From Gp6-AA40 sp963818645 (GTDB taxonomy: Bacteria > Acidobacteriota > Vicinamibacteria > Vicinamibacterales > UBA2999), in contig CAWFTF010000014.1 of the NCBI GenBank assembly GCA_963818645.1, positions 55,688-119,687 of the forward strand: DNA of 64,000 nucleotides, given 5' to 3'. The stretch's first letter is position 1, and every line of letters begins with the position of its first letter. This document shows positions 44,696 to 53,383 of the stretch, in pieces. A model generated the notes under the pieces. The model did no database searches. It had not been told where the DNA came from and saw only the letters and a list, made by a program, of their open reading frames with translations. The translations under genes and the position numbers were made by a program.

Positions 44696-46171
44696 TTACA
44701 GTCCTCGGTTTGTGCCACCCAGTTCCTCGACACCCTGTTTGAACAGGTCGAGAATCTTGGTGCTCGTCCGGAACTCTTCGAGGATTGCCGCGCGGCGGCT
44801 GGTTCGCAAATCGGTGATCACGTACGCGAGCGTCGTGGCCATCACCGAGCCTTCCTCGGTGTTGGTGGCTTCGAAGCGCTCCTGAAACGCACGGAGGGTT
44901 GGCTCGAAGTTCGCGTCGTGCCATCTCTCGATCCCGCTGTCGAGGCGCAGGAAGTCGTTGAGTGCGGCGGCGTACGCCTGCGTCGGGGGCCGGTGCCAGA
45001 ACGACACGTCCTTGCCGAAGGTCTTCACATAGAACGGCAGATACAGGTTGGCCTGCGCCGGGACGCGAGCACCGAGTGCCGGGTTGAATCGCTTCACTTC
45101 ATCGAGCTTGAGACCGGTGCGAGCGGTGATGTCGAGCGCGCGCCATGACTCTGACGTGCGCATCGCGTAGATTCGAGACTGTGGGTTCTCGGCGACGATC
45201 CGCCGGACGTTGATCGTGTTGCCGAACACCATTTCGGCATAGAGCGAGGAGCGCGGGCCGTAGGTCCGGAACAGATCGCGATAGCGCTGGATCGAAATGT
45301 CGCGCAGGCTCGCCGCGAAGTGAGAGCCCATGAGGTATTGCTCGCGCGATCCCACGCCACCAAGGCGCTCGCCGTTGATCATCGTGCGCCCGACGTTCAC
45401 GCCGCCCGCGTGATGTTCAGACAGCGCCGGGATGTAGCTGTCGTACATCGTCGCGAGGATCGTCAGATACGCCGCGCAGTAGGGCGCCTGCGTCGTCTGG
45501 TTGTAGGCCTCGATGACCGCGGTGGACAGCTTGTTCAGGAACGCCCAGTTCCGGCTGAGAAACTGGCAGAAGCCGAGTGCGCGCGCGCGCGAGCGGGCAC
45601 GGCCGTCGAGGCCGGATTCGAGGATGGCCTGTGCCAGTCCGATCTCCGACGGCACTCCAAACCGCTCGTAGATGGCGCCCCATTCATCGAGGAAGCTTCC
45701 GTAGCGCTGCGCGTTCGGGATGAGGAACAGCCCGCGAGTGGGGTTGTGTACGAGCGGACCCGTGACCGGTTCGAGGAGTCGAGCCACTTCGTCCCGGCGC
45801 TCGTTCAGCTGCTTCGGCAGCGTGCGGCCGTTCAGAAAGCCGGAGAGTCCCTGCTCCTCCCATACCGCATCGCGAGTCCAGTCGCCGGCGGCGGGAAAGG
45901 TCGCGATCAGACGTCCGTCGTTGGCGCTACCGAACGCGATCCGTCCGTCAGGGATCGTGAAGATGTATTGCCAGAACTGGTACTCGGGCCGGTAGGTCTC
46001 GACAGCCGTGATGTCCTGGGCCAGTCGTCCGCGCGAGTACTCCGCAGCAGCACTCGCCTCGTAGGGCAGGGCTGCTGGCGTGTTCGTGGATTCAGGTGCA
46101 GTCTGCGCCTGAATGGCTGAGCTAGCGCTCGCAAGAGTGGCGAGTCCGAGAATGAAGGCCAGGAGTCTCAT
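44696..46171 (-). CDS. Lytic transglycosylase-like protein with LysM-like region
   Basis: About 491 residues from ATG 46171 (signal peptide RLLAFILGLATLASASSAIQ); an upstream ATG at 46198 is also possible. The central SLT-type domain has the catalytic Glu in GLAQAILESGLDGRA and ALGFCQFLSRNW, with MYDSYIPALSEHHAGGVNVG. A LysM-like stretch (RALDITARTGLKLDEVKRFN) follows, as in MltD-like enzymes that cut peptidoglycan. The usual ESGF and GLMQ motifs are changed to ESGL and GFCQ, so activity is likely but not certain. Confidence 0.82.
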   Translation of the reverse strand: MRLLAFILGLATLASASSAIQAQTAPESTNTPAALPYEASAAAEYSRGRLAQDITAVETYRPEYQFWQYIFTIPDGRIAFGSANDGRLIATFPAAGDWTRDAVWEEQGLSGFLNGRTLPKQLNERRDEVARLLEPVTGPLVHNPTRGLFLIPNAQRYGSFLDEWGAIYERFGVPSEIGLAQAILESGLDGRARSRARALGFCQFLSRNWAFLNKLSTAVIEAYNQTTQAPYCAAYLTILATMYDSYIPALSEHHAGGVNVGRTMINGERLGGVGSREQYLMGSHFAASLRDISIQRYRDLFRTYGPRSSLYAEMVFGNTINVRRIVAENPQSRIYAMRTSESWRALDITARTGLKLDEVKRFNPALGARVPAQANLYLPFYVKTFGKDVSFWHRPPTQAYAAALNDFLRLDSGIERWHDANFEPTLRAFQERFEATNTEEGSVMATTLAYVITDLRTSRRAAILEEFRTSTKILDLFKQGVEELGGTNRGL

Positions 46172-46292
46172 GGGTGAAGCGAATTGATTATCAACCAATC
46201 TGGCGTGGCCGAGCCACTAACTCTCTTATCGACCGACTGCGTCCAGAAATTCACATCTCTGCGAATTGGGCCTTCGGGCTAGGATTGGCGCC

Positions 46293-47126
46293 ATGAAGGG
46301 CTCCCGCATCCTTACTGGCTTCATCCTCGCGTCGGTTGTGAGCGCGACCTCCTCGCTTCTTGCTCAATGGCCGGCGTATTCCGATACGAAGGTGCCGCGA
46401 ACCGCAGATGGACGGCCCAACCTCGATGCGCCGACGCCGCGGACCGCGGACGGCAAGCCCGACCTTAGTGGCGTCTGGTTGAACGAATGGTTCTACGGCG
46501 GGCAGGTGCGCCAGCCACCGGTGTCGCCGGCTGGAGAGCCGCCCGCCTCGACCTTCGCGAACATCGGCGCCGGATTTCCGAACGGTCTTCCATTTCAACC
46601 CTGGGCAAAAGAGTTGATGGAAAAGCGAAAGGAGCAGAACAGCAAGGACAACCCCGATGCTCACTGCCTGCCGATGGGCTTGATGCAGTTCCACGAACAC
46701 CCGCAACCGCGCCGGATGATTCAGACGCCAGGCGTCCTCGTCATCCTTTATGAAGGCAACTCCGGCGTGCGGCAGATTTTCACCGACGGCAGACCGCTTC
46801 CGAATAACGACCCTCAGCCCTGGTGGTATGGCTACTCGACCGGGAAGTGGGATGGCGACACGCTCGTCGTCGAGACGACCGGGTTCCGTGACGATGGCTG
46901 GTTGGATATCTGGGGGAGCCCGTTCACGAGCGCGGCGAAGATCACGGAGCGATTCAGGAGGCTGAATTACGGCGTGATGAAGATCGACGTCACCGTCGAC
47001 GATCCGAAGGCGTACACGAAGCCGTTCAGCGTCCGCGTCAACCAGCGCATCATGCCCGACGGCGAGCTGATCGAGTTCATCTGCAATGAGAACAACAAGG
47101 CGCCGCAGTTGATGGTGGGGAAGTAG
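46293..47126 (+). CDS. Secreted protein of unknown function, DRCITRG superfamily, divergent copy 4
   Basis: 277 residues. Signal peptide (FILASVVSATSSLLAQ), then two copies of a short repeat (VPRTADGRPNLD and TPRTADGKPDLS), LSGVWLNEWFYGG, and DAHCLPMGLMQF in place of YDRCITRGLP. The C-terminal half, GKWDGDTLVVETTGF, ITERFRRLNYGV, TVDDPKAYTKPFSVRV and ECN-like EFICNENN, matches the other copies. It is the most distant member. Function unknown. It is divergent from the transglycosylase gene. Confidence 0.8.
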   Translation: MKGSRILTGFILASVVSATSSLLAQWPAYSDTKVPRTADGRPNLDAPTPRTADGKPDLSGVWLNEWFYGGQVRQPPVSPAGEPPASTFANIGAGFPNGLPFQPWAKELMEKRKEQNSKDNPDAHCLPMGLMQFHEHPQPRRMIQTPGVLVILYEGNSGVRQIFTDGRPLPNNDPQPWWYGYSTGKWDGDTLVVETTGFRDDGWLDIWGSPFTSAAKITERFRRLNYGVMKIDVTVDDPKAYTKPFSVRVNQRIMPDGELIEFICNENNKAPQLMVGK

Positions 47127-47167
47127 GGGCGTCACCACTAACCACCAGATACAATGCCGCCCACCTC

Positions 47168-48352
47168 GTGAAGCTCTCGGACATCGGCCCCGGGCTCCTG
47201 CTTGCGGCCACCGGCATCGGCGTGGGCGACATGGTCTCGTCCACGATTGCTGGTGCCGAATACGGTCTGACGCTCGTCTGGGCGCTCGCGGCAGGCGTCG
47301 TTCTCAAGTTTGCGATCACCGAAGGCGCGGCGCGCTGGCAGCTCGGCACGGGGACGACGCTCATCCAGGGGTGGCGCGATCATCTTCCGCGTGCTGCCGT
47401 CCTCGCCTTCTTCATCTACTTCATCGTCTGGAGCTACTTTGTGTCGAGCGCGCTCGTCACAGCGAGTGCGATGGTGCCGGCCGCGATCATTCCCTCGGTG
47501 CCGCTGCCGGTGTGGGGAGTCATTCACGCGGTCGGCGCGTTCGTGATGGTCTGGTTCGGCCGATACGAGCGCTTCCTCGCGATTGTGAAGTGGTTCATCG
47601 GTCTGAAATTCGGCGCAATCATCGCGTCGGCGCTCCTGATTGTGCTGTGGTCCGGAGCGGACTGGTCTGGCGCAGGGGCGCGATCGCCGTTCTCGACGGC
47701 CTACACGCTGTCGCTCATCGGCGGCGTCGGTGGAACGGTGACGCTGCTCTCGTACGGCTACTGGATGCGCGAGGCCGGGTGGGCGGGCGTCGAGCGGATG
47801 AAGGCGGCGCGCGGCGATCTCACCCTTTCCTTCACCCTCGTTTTCGTCTTCTGCATCTCGATGATCTTTCTCTCGACGCAGATCAACTGGACAGGGCAGA
47901 TCCTCGACGAAGGTCCGCGGCTCTGTTTGTTGCTTGCGGATCGCATTGGCCAGGAGATCGGTCCGATCGGGCGGGGAGTGTTCCTGCTTGGCTTCTGGGG
48001 CGCGGCGTTCTCGTCAGTGCTCGGCGTCTATCACGGGGTGCCGTTCCTCTTCGACGACATGCTGCACCTCTGGCGCCGGCAGCCGGCCGGCGGACAGCGC
48101 GGCAAGCCCTACCGAGCATGGGCCGCCTATCTTGCACTCGCTGCGATCTCGGCACTCGTCATTCGAAGACCCGTGTGGCTCGTCTTCGCGTACACCGTCG
48201 TCGGGTCGATGTTCTTTCCGTTTGTGATCTCGACGCTACTGTGGCTGAACAACAAACGAAACGTACGCGCCACGCAAAACGGCGTGCTCGTGAACGGAGT
48301 GCTCAGCGCGGCGCTTCTTCTCTACGCCTTTCTTGCCTTCGAAGCGTTCTGA
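47168..48352 (+). CDS. Nramp-related metal transporter, altered metal site
   Basis: 394 residues with eleven predicted membrane segments and the Nramp opening (SDIGPGLLLAATGIGVGD). The canonical DPGN of helix 1 is replaced by GVGD (residues 18-21), and the helix 6 MPH motif is replaced by LLSYGYWMREAGW. Both motifs hold the metal in true Nramp transporters, so manganese or iron transport should not be assumed; other clades of the superfamily move magnesium or non-metal substrates. The GTG start is at 47168. Expression may be linked to the upstream secreted protein gene (41-bp gap). Confidence 0.8.
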   Translation: MKLSDIGPGLLLAATGIGVGDMVSSTIAGAEYGLTLVWALAAGVVLKFAITEGAARWQLGTGTTLIQGWRDHLPRAAVLAFFIYFIVWSYFVSSALVTASAMVPAAIIPSVPLPVWGVIHAVGAFVMVWFGRYERFLAIVKWFIGLKFGAIIASALLIVLWSGADWSGAGARSPFSTAYTLSLIGGVGGTVTLLSYGYWMREAGWAGVERMKAARGDLTLSFTLVFVFCISMIFLSTQINWTGQILDEGPRLCLLLADRIGQEIGPIGRGVFLLGFWGAAFSSVLGVYHGVPFLFDDMLHLWRRQPAGGQRGKPYRAWAAYLALAAISALVIRRPVWLVFAYTVVGSMFFPFVISTLLWLNNKRNVRATQNGVLVNGVLSAALLLYAFLAFEAF

Positions 48353-48365
48353 CGCCGACCTCCAG

Positions 48366-48414
48366 CCTACTGCCTACTGCCTACCGCCCACCGCCTACTG
48401 CATACTGCTAAGCA
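48366..48414. repeat. CCTACTG heptamer array abutting a start codon
   Basis: Seven phased units (CCTACTG, CCTACTG, CCTACCG, CCCACCG, CCTACTG, CATACTG, CTAAGCA) end exactly one base before GTG 48415 of the LLM gene, leaving no room for a normal ribosome-binding site. Confidence 0.85.
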
Positions 48415-49422
48415 GTGATTCCCCTCTCAGTCCTCGACCTCGTCCCTGTTCGTAGCGGCGCCACTGCACGTGATGCGATGGAAGAGTCGGTGGACCTGGC
48501 GCGTCTGGCGGAGCGGCTTGGCTTCGTGCGCTACTGGTTCGCCGAGCACCACGGCATGGCGAGCATCGCGAGCTCGGCGCCCGAGATTCTGATCGAGCAC
48601 GTCGCGTCGGCGACATCGCGGATTCGCGTCGGGTCGGGCGGCATCATGCTGCCGAACCACACACCGCTCCGCGTGGCGGAGGTGTTCCACACGCTCGAGA
48701 CGCTGCATCCGGATCGCATCGATCTCGGCCTGGGTCGCGCTCCTGGCACAGACCCGGCGACGTCACGCGCGCTCAGGCCGTTCGACGGCGAACACTTTCC
48801 GGAACAGGTGCAGGAGATGCTGGCGCTCTCGCGCCGGCAGTTTCCGCCCGAGCATCCGTTCGCCTCCGTGCGAGTGGTGCCCGATGGCGTGACACTGCCG
48901 CCTATCTGGGTGCTGGCCTCCAGCGGCGCGACGGCGGCGTTTGCCGGGTCGATGGGCATGGGCTATGGATTCGCGCGGCATTTCAGCCCGACGCCGCCGG
49001 GTCCGGCCGTTCGCGCCTACCGCGAACACTTTCGGCCGTCGGCGCAGTTCCCCTCGCCGCACGTCATTCTCGGCGTCTCGATCATCTGCGCGCCGACTGC
49101 CGAGGAGGCTGACTACCTGGCTTCGTCGTCGGATCTTGGCTGGGTTCGCCTCCATCGTCGTGAGTTTCTCCCGCTGCCCAGCCCGGAAGAGGCGCGCCGC
49201 TACGAGTACTCGCCGCAGGAGCGCGTCGTCGTGGAGATGAATCGCGCGCGTCACTTCATCGGCACGCCGGAGACCGTCGCGAACATGATTCGCAATATCG
49301 CCTCGGACACGCAGGCCGACGAGGTGATGATCACGTCCACCGTCTATGGCCGGATGGAGCGATTCCGTTGTTACACCTTGATCGCGTCCGAATTCGGCAT
49401 GCCGGCGGAACGGGCGGGCTGA
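48415..49422 (+). CDS. LLM class flavin-dependent oxidoreductase
   Basis: 335 residues of the luciferase-like monooxygenase fold, in the MsnO8/short-chain subgroup: PLSVLDLVPVRSGATARDAM, YWFAEHHGMASIASSAPEIL, IRVGSGGIMLPNHTPLRVAE, DLGLGRAPGTDP. These proteins use FMNH2 or F420 to oxidise small organic molecules. The gene starts at GTG 48415 directly after a repeat array. The substrate is unknown. Confidence 0.88.
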   Translation: MIPLSVLDLVPVRSGATARDAMEESVDLARLAERLGFVRYWFAEHHGMASIASSAPEILIEHVASATSRIRVGSGGIMLPNHTPLRVAEVFHTLETLHPDRIDLGLGRAPGTDPATSRALRPFDGEHFPEQVQEMLALSRRQFPPEHPFASVRVVPDGVTLPPIWVLASSGATAAFAGSMGMGYGFARHFSPTPPGPAVRAYREHFRPSAQFPSPHVILGVSIICAPTAEEADYLASSSDLGWVRLHRREFLPLPSPEEARRYEYSPQERVVVEMNRARHFIGTPETVANMIRNIASDTQADEVMITSTVYGRMERFRCYTLIASEFGMPAERAG

Positions 49423-49538
49423 AGGCAGACAAATTTCCGGAGTTTCGGAGCCCTCATCGGGTGTCGACCCCCAGTTTCCACAGATAGCTGGGCCATTTTC
49501 GGGATTCCGGGCGGCAAGGATCTTGACTATCCCGAGGC

Positions 49539-50240
49539 GTGCTGAAAGTCGATCTGCATACGCACACGTCTGACGATCCGGTGGACGACGTTCCGTACTC
49601 CACGTATGAGCTGATCGATCGCGCCGCGCAGCTTGGGTATCACGCGCTGGCGATTACCCTCCACGAGCGACAGCTTGGCCTGCAACCGTTCGTCGACTAC
49701 GCGGCCGCCCGCGGCATCACGCTCATTCCCGGGATCGAGCGGACGATCGAGGGTCGCCACGTTCTGCTGTTGAACTTCACTCCCGCCACTGAGTGGGTCA
49801 ACAGCTTCGCGGACCTTCGGGAGTTGAAGACGCGGGAACCCCGTGGGCTCGTCATCGCACCGCACCCGTTCTTTCCGATCGGAGTGGCGCTGCGCGGGAT
49901 GATGGATCGTCACGCGGATCTCTTCGACGTCGTCGAATGCAATGCGATGTTTACCCGCGTGCTCGATTTCAACCGGAAGGCGCAGCGATGGGCGCGTGCG
50001 CATGGCAAGCCGATGGTCGGCAACGGCGACGTTCATCGGCTGCGTCAGTTGGGCTCAACGTATTCGGTGGTCGATGCGCGCCCGGAGGCCGGTGCGATTT
50101 GCGAAGCGATCCGGAATGGTCGCGTCGAGGTTCACGCCGAGCCGCTGTCGATCGCTTCCGCCGCCACACTCGTGTGGCAGTTGATGGCGCGAGATTTGGT
50201 GAAGGGGCTGCTGCGCCCAGCACCGGCCGGACACCTCTAG
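49539..50240 (+). CDS. PHP-domain metal-dependent phosphoesterase-like protein
   Basis: 233 residues starting at GTG 49539. The metal-binding motif is VDLHTHTSDD, with further ligands in LITLHERQ-like ALAITLHERQLG, GIERTIEG, APHPFFPIG and GNGDVHRLRQLG. PHP proteins hydrolyse phosphate esters in nucleic-acid, histidine or small-molecule metabolism; which applies here is not visible. It is followed 27 bp later by ilvA. Confidence 0.85.
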   Translation: MLKVDLHTHTSDDPVDDVPYSTYELIDRAAQLGYHALAITLHERQLGLQPFVDYAAARGITLIPGIERTIEGRHVLLLNFTPATEWVNSFADLRELKTREPRGLVIAPHPFFPIGVALRGMMDRHADLFDVVECNAMFTRVLDFNRKAQRWARAHGKPMVGNGDVHRLRQLGSTYSVVDARPEAGAICEAIRNGRVEVHAEPLSIASAATLVWQLMARDLVKGLLRPAPAGHL

Positions 50241-50267
50241 CCCAAACGCACCGGATACAATAGGCCG

Positions 50268-51794
50268 GTGCTCGTCACCGCCGAACTCTCCCAGCTTCTT
50301 CGCGACGTGCTCACCAGTCGCGTCTACGACGTGGCGCGGGAGACGCCTCTCGACAAGGCGCCGCGCCTGTCCGAGCGTCTCGACAACGACGTCCTTCTCA
50401 AGCGCGAGGACCTGCAGCCGGTCTTCAGCTTCAAGCTGCGCGGCGCCTACAACAAGATTGCGCATCTGACGGACAGGGAGCGGTCGCGCGGTGTCATCGC
50501 TGCGAGCGCCGGCAACCATGCGCAGGGCGTCGCGTTTTCAGCGCAGAGGCTCGGACTGCGATCGATCATCGTCATGCCGCAGACGACACCACGGATCAAG
50601 GTGGATGCGGTGCAGTCGATGGGCGCCGAGGTGGTGCTGGCGGGCGACAGCTACGATCAGGCCAAGGCACACTGCGACACGCTCGTGGCGCAGACCGGCA
50701 TGACGTTCATCCATCCCTTCGACGATCCGCTGGTCATCGCAGGGCAGGGGACGATCGGCGCTGAGATTGTTCGTCACAGCCAGGATCAGTTGTCGGCAGT
50801 GTTCGTTCCGGTCGGCGGCGGCGGTCTGATTGCCGGAATTTCTGGTTATATCAAGTCGCTGAGACCCGATGTGAAGGTGATCGGCGTCGAGCCGTTCGAG
50901 GCCGACGCGATGTACCGATCGCTCGCGCACGGCCGGCGCGTGCAGCTCGATCACGTCGGCATCTTTGCAGACGGTGTCGCGGTGCGCGAGGTCGGCGAGC
51001 GGACGTTCGAGATCGTGCGGCAGACCGTGGATGAAGTGCTGCGCGTGACCAACGACGAGATCTGCGCGGCGATCAAGGACATCTTCGACGACACGCGCAC
51101 GATCATGGAGCCCGCTGGCGCACTCGCGGTCGCTGGCATGAAGACGTGGGTGGAGCGTGAGGGCGCGCACAACCAGTCGCTCGTCGCGATCCTGAGCGGC
51201 GCCAACATCAACTTCGATCGCCTGCGATTCGTTGCCGAGCGCGCCGAGGTTGGCGAGGCGCGCGAAACGCTCATCGCGATCACGCTGCCGGAGAAGGCGG
51301 GATCGTTCCAGAAGTTCTGTTCGGTGATCGGTCGCCGAACGGTGACCGAGTTCAACTATCGCCTGAGCGGCCGGCAGCAGGCCCACATCTTCGTCGGCTT
51401 TGCCACGCAGTCGCGGCAGGACGGCTCGGCGCTCGCGTCACAACTCGCGGCGGCTGGCTACGAGACGGTCGATCTCACGGACAACGAGCTGGCGAAGCTG
51501 CACGTGCGCCACATGGTCGGTGGCCATGCGCCCGAAGTGCGTCACGAGCGTTTGTGCCGATTCGAATTTCCCGAGCGGCCGGGCGCGCTCGCGCAGTTTC
51601 TCGAGAAGCTCGGTGGCCGCTGGAACATCAGCCTGTTCCACTACCGCAATCACGGTGCGGACTTCGGCCGCGTGCTCGCGGGGTTCGAAGTCCAGGAGAG
51701 CGACCTGCCCGCGTTCCGCGCGTTCCTCGACGAGCTCGCGTATCCCTACACGCTCGAGTACGAGAACCCGGCGTACAAGTTCTTTCTGGGGTGA
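50268..51794 (+). CDS. ilvA: Threonine ammonia-lyase, biosynthetic
   Basis: 508 residues, the length of the feedback-regulated isoleucine-pathway enzyme, converting threonine to 2-oxobutanoate. The PLP lysine is K56 in SFKLRGAYNK. SAGNHAQGVA and the glycine loop VGGGGLIAG bind the cofactor phosphate. The C-terminus carries two ACT-like regulatory domains (IAITLPEKAGSFQKFCSVIG; RFEFPERPGALAQFLEKLGG), which normally sense isoleucine and valine. The start is GTG 50268. No other ilv genes are in the window. Confidence 0.95.
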   Translation: MLVTAELSQLLRDVLTSRVYDVARETPLDKAPRLSERLDNDVLLKREDLQPVFSFKLRGAYNKIAHLTDRERSRGVIAASAGNHAQGVAFSAQRLGLRSIIVMPQTTPRIKVDAVQSMGAEVVLAGDSYDQAKAHCDTLVAQTGMTFIHPFDDPLVIAGQGTIGAEIVRHSQDQLSAVFVPVGGGGLIAGISGYIKSLRPDVKVIGVEPFEADAMYRSLAHGRRVQLDHVGIFADGVAVREVGERTFEIVRQTVDEVLRVTNDEICAAIKDIFDDTRTIMEPAGALAVAGMKTWVEREGAHNQSLVAILSGANINFDRLRFVAERAEVGEARETLIAITLPEKAGSFQKFCSVIGRRTVTEFNYRLSGRQQAHIFVGFATQSRQDGSALASQLAAAGYETVDLTDNELAKLHVRHMVGGHAPEVRHERLCRFEFPERPGALAQFLEKLGGRWNISLFHYRNHGADFGRVLAGFEVQESDLPAFRAFLDELAYPYTLEYENPAYKFFLG

Positions 51795-51799
51795 AGTCG

Positions 51800-51909
51800 G
51801 TCTCCAGTCCACAGTCCTCGGTCCCACGGTCTGGCGCTCAAGCACTTGCGAGCACGGAACATGTGGGCTAACGCGAAGACCGCGGACGGAGGACTGGAGA
51901 CTGGGGACT
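51800..51909. repeat. Inverted heptamer arrays (AGTCCNN / GGGGACT)
   Basis: The left array has GGTCTCC, AGTCCAC, AGTCCTC, GGTCCCA, CGGTCTG (51800-51834). The right array has GCGGACG, GAGGACT, GGAGACT, GGGGACT (51882-51909). They are complementary and flank a 47-bp spacer between convergent ilvA and the anti-sigma gene, so a terminator role is possible. Confidence 0.8.
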
Positions 51910-51919
51910 ATTCCTATCA

Positions 51920-52327
51920 CTACACCGCCCGCCGTCGCGCCGTGAGCCAGCCAATCGTCGACGCGAATGCGATCGTCGCGAAGACGACCGAGATGAAGAG
52001 CGACTTGCCCTGGAACGGCTGGCCTCGCAACATATCCATCACCAGCGGAAAAGCCGCAGCCAGCGAATAGGCGATCGCAAACGCTGCCGAGATCTGACGA
52101 AACTCGGCGCGGCTGCGTGCGCGCTCGAGGCGGTCGCGTTCAGTGCTGATGTCGCCCGCATCTACTGCGCCGCGTTCGTCGAACAGCCGCTTGAATCGCG
52201 CCGTCATCCGCGAGAACTCAGGGTCCGTCGTGAGGAATTCGTCGATGAGCGCCCGAGTGTCGGCGCTGACTTCGCCGGCGAAATACCCAGGCAGCAGATC
52301 GTAGACGACGTCGCGTGTGATCTTCAT
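51920..52327 (-). CDS. Membrane anti-sigma-like protein
   Basis: 135 residues from ATG 52327. The cytosolic N-terminus (TRDVVYDLLPGYFAGEVSAD, LIDEFLTTDPEFSRM) has the helical layout of anti-sigma factor domains but no zinc-finger HxxxCxxC. Two membrane helices follow (FAIAYSLAAAFPLVMDML; LFISVVFATIAFASTIGWL). Its start overlaps the stop of the sigma factor gene, the usual arrangement for an ECF sigma and its membrane regulator. The signal it responds to is unknown. Confidence 0.8.
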   Translation of the reverse strand: MKITRDVVYDLLPGYFAGEVSADTRALIDEFLTTDPEFSRMTARFKRLFDERGAVDAGDISTERDRLERARSRAEFRQISAAFAIAYSLAAAFPLVMDMLRGQPFQGKSLFISVVFATIAFASTIGWLTARRRAV

Positions 52328-52815
52328 GAGTGGTCTCCATGGCCAGGCGCCGGTGGCGTGGCCAGCGCTTCTCGAGCGCGAAAGATTCGTGATTTCACGG
52401 CGCCAACGCTGACCCCGAGGGCAGCGGCGATTTCCGAATACGACATTTCGCGAACGACGTAGAGCAGCAGTGCGCGTCGATCGCCGCGTGCGACGTGGCG
52501 CAGGCGGGCGCGCACCTGCTGCAAGGCCGAGGCACGTTCGACGCGGGCGTCCGCCATTGGCGAGCCATCCTGCAATCGCTCGTCGAGCGTCACGTGCGGC
52601 TGCGCCGTGCGCACGTAGTCGCGAAACAGGTTGCGTGTGATGGTCAGGAGGTACGCGCGAACGGTCTCCTGACGAATGCGATCGCGAGCCGTCCACGCGC
52701 GCACGAACGTGTCAGCGGTCAGGTCCTCGGCACGCGCGACGTCCCCCGTCAGGAACAGCGCGAAGCGGAAGACATCCGGGTAGTAGCGTTCGTACAAATC
52801 GCGGAAGCCGTCCAT
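52324..52815 (-). CDS. RNA polymerase ECF sigma factor
   Basis: 163 residues. Region 2 is seen as FRDLYERYYPDVFRFALFLT and AEDLTADTFVRAWTARDRI, with the DNA-melting stretch TITRNLFRDYVRTA. Region 4 is the helix-turn-helix MSYSEIAAALGVSVGAVKSR. It is co-translated with the anti-sigma-like gene. The target promoters cannot be told from this sequence. Confidence 0.92.
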   Translation of the reverse strand: MDGFRDLYERYYPDVFRFALFLTGDVARAEDLTADTFVRAWTARDRIRQETVRAYLLTITRNLFRDYVRTAQPHVTLDERLQDGSPMADARVERASALQQVRARLRHVARGDRRALLLYVVREMSYSEIAAALGVSVGAVKSRIFRAREALATPPAPGHGDHS

Positions 52816-52889
52816 GCGGTCTACTCAGATACGCGGAGGGATGCGGAAAGGTTACCTCTCTCTCTCGGGGCGCGTGATAGCGTGGACCC

Positions 52890-53366
52890 GTGTCGCATGA
52901 GGCATTCATGGAGGCCGCACTGAGTCAGGCGCGGCTGGCGCTTGCCGCCGGCGAAGTCCCCGTCGGCGCGGTGCTCGTCGCTGGCGACCAGATCATCGCC
53001 CGCGCCTTCAATCAGCCCATCAGCGCCACCGATCCCACGGCGCACGCCGAGGTGTTGGTCGTGCGCGAGGCAGCGCGTCTGCTCGGCAACTATCGGATGA
53101 CGGACGCGACGGTTTACGTGACCGTCGAACCGTGTCTCATGTGCGTCGGCGCGATGGTGCATGCGCGGGTGCGCGCGGTCGTCTACGGCGCCGCCGAGCC
53201 GAAGACCGGCGCGCTCGTGTCGACGTTGAAGGCGCTCGAGTCGCCCGGCCTGAACCATCGCTTCCTCGTCACCGCCGGTGTGCTCGAGGACGAGTGCCGC
53301 TCGATCATCCAGGAGTTCTTCCGCGAAAGGCGCCGGGCCGGAGTGGAGGGAACGGGGAAGGTATAA
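52890..53366 (+). CDS. tadA: tRNA-specific adenosine deaminase
   Basis: 158 residues. The zinc-dependent deaminase site is TAHAEV (His52, Glu54) and PCLMC (Cys82, Cys85), with NQPISATDPTAHAE as the substrate loop. TadA converts adenosine 34 to inosine in tRNA-Arg(ACG). GTG start 52890. Fittingly it lies next to a tRNA gene, 18 bp upstream of tRNA-Ser. Confidence 0.93.
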   Translation: MSHEAFMEAALSQARLALAAGEVPVGAVLVAGDQIIARAFNQPISATDPTAHAEVLVVREAARLLGNYRMTDATVYVTVEPCLMCVGAMVHARVRAVVYGAAEPKTGALVSTLKALESPGLNHRFLVTAGVLEDECRSIIQEFFRERRRAGVEGTGKV

Positions 53367-53383
53367 TGGAACGTTGTCCGACC

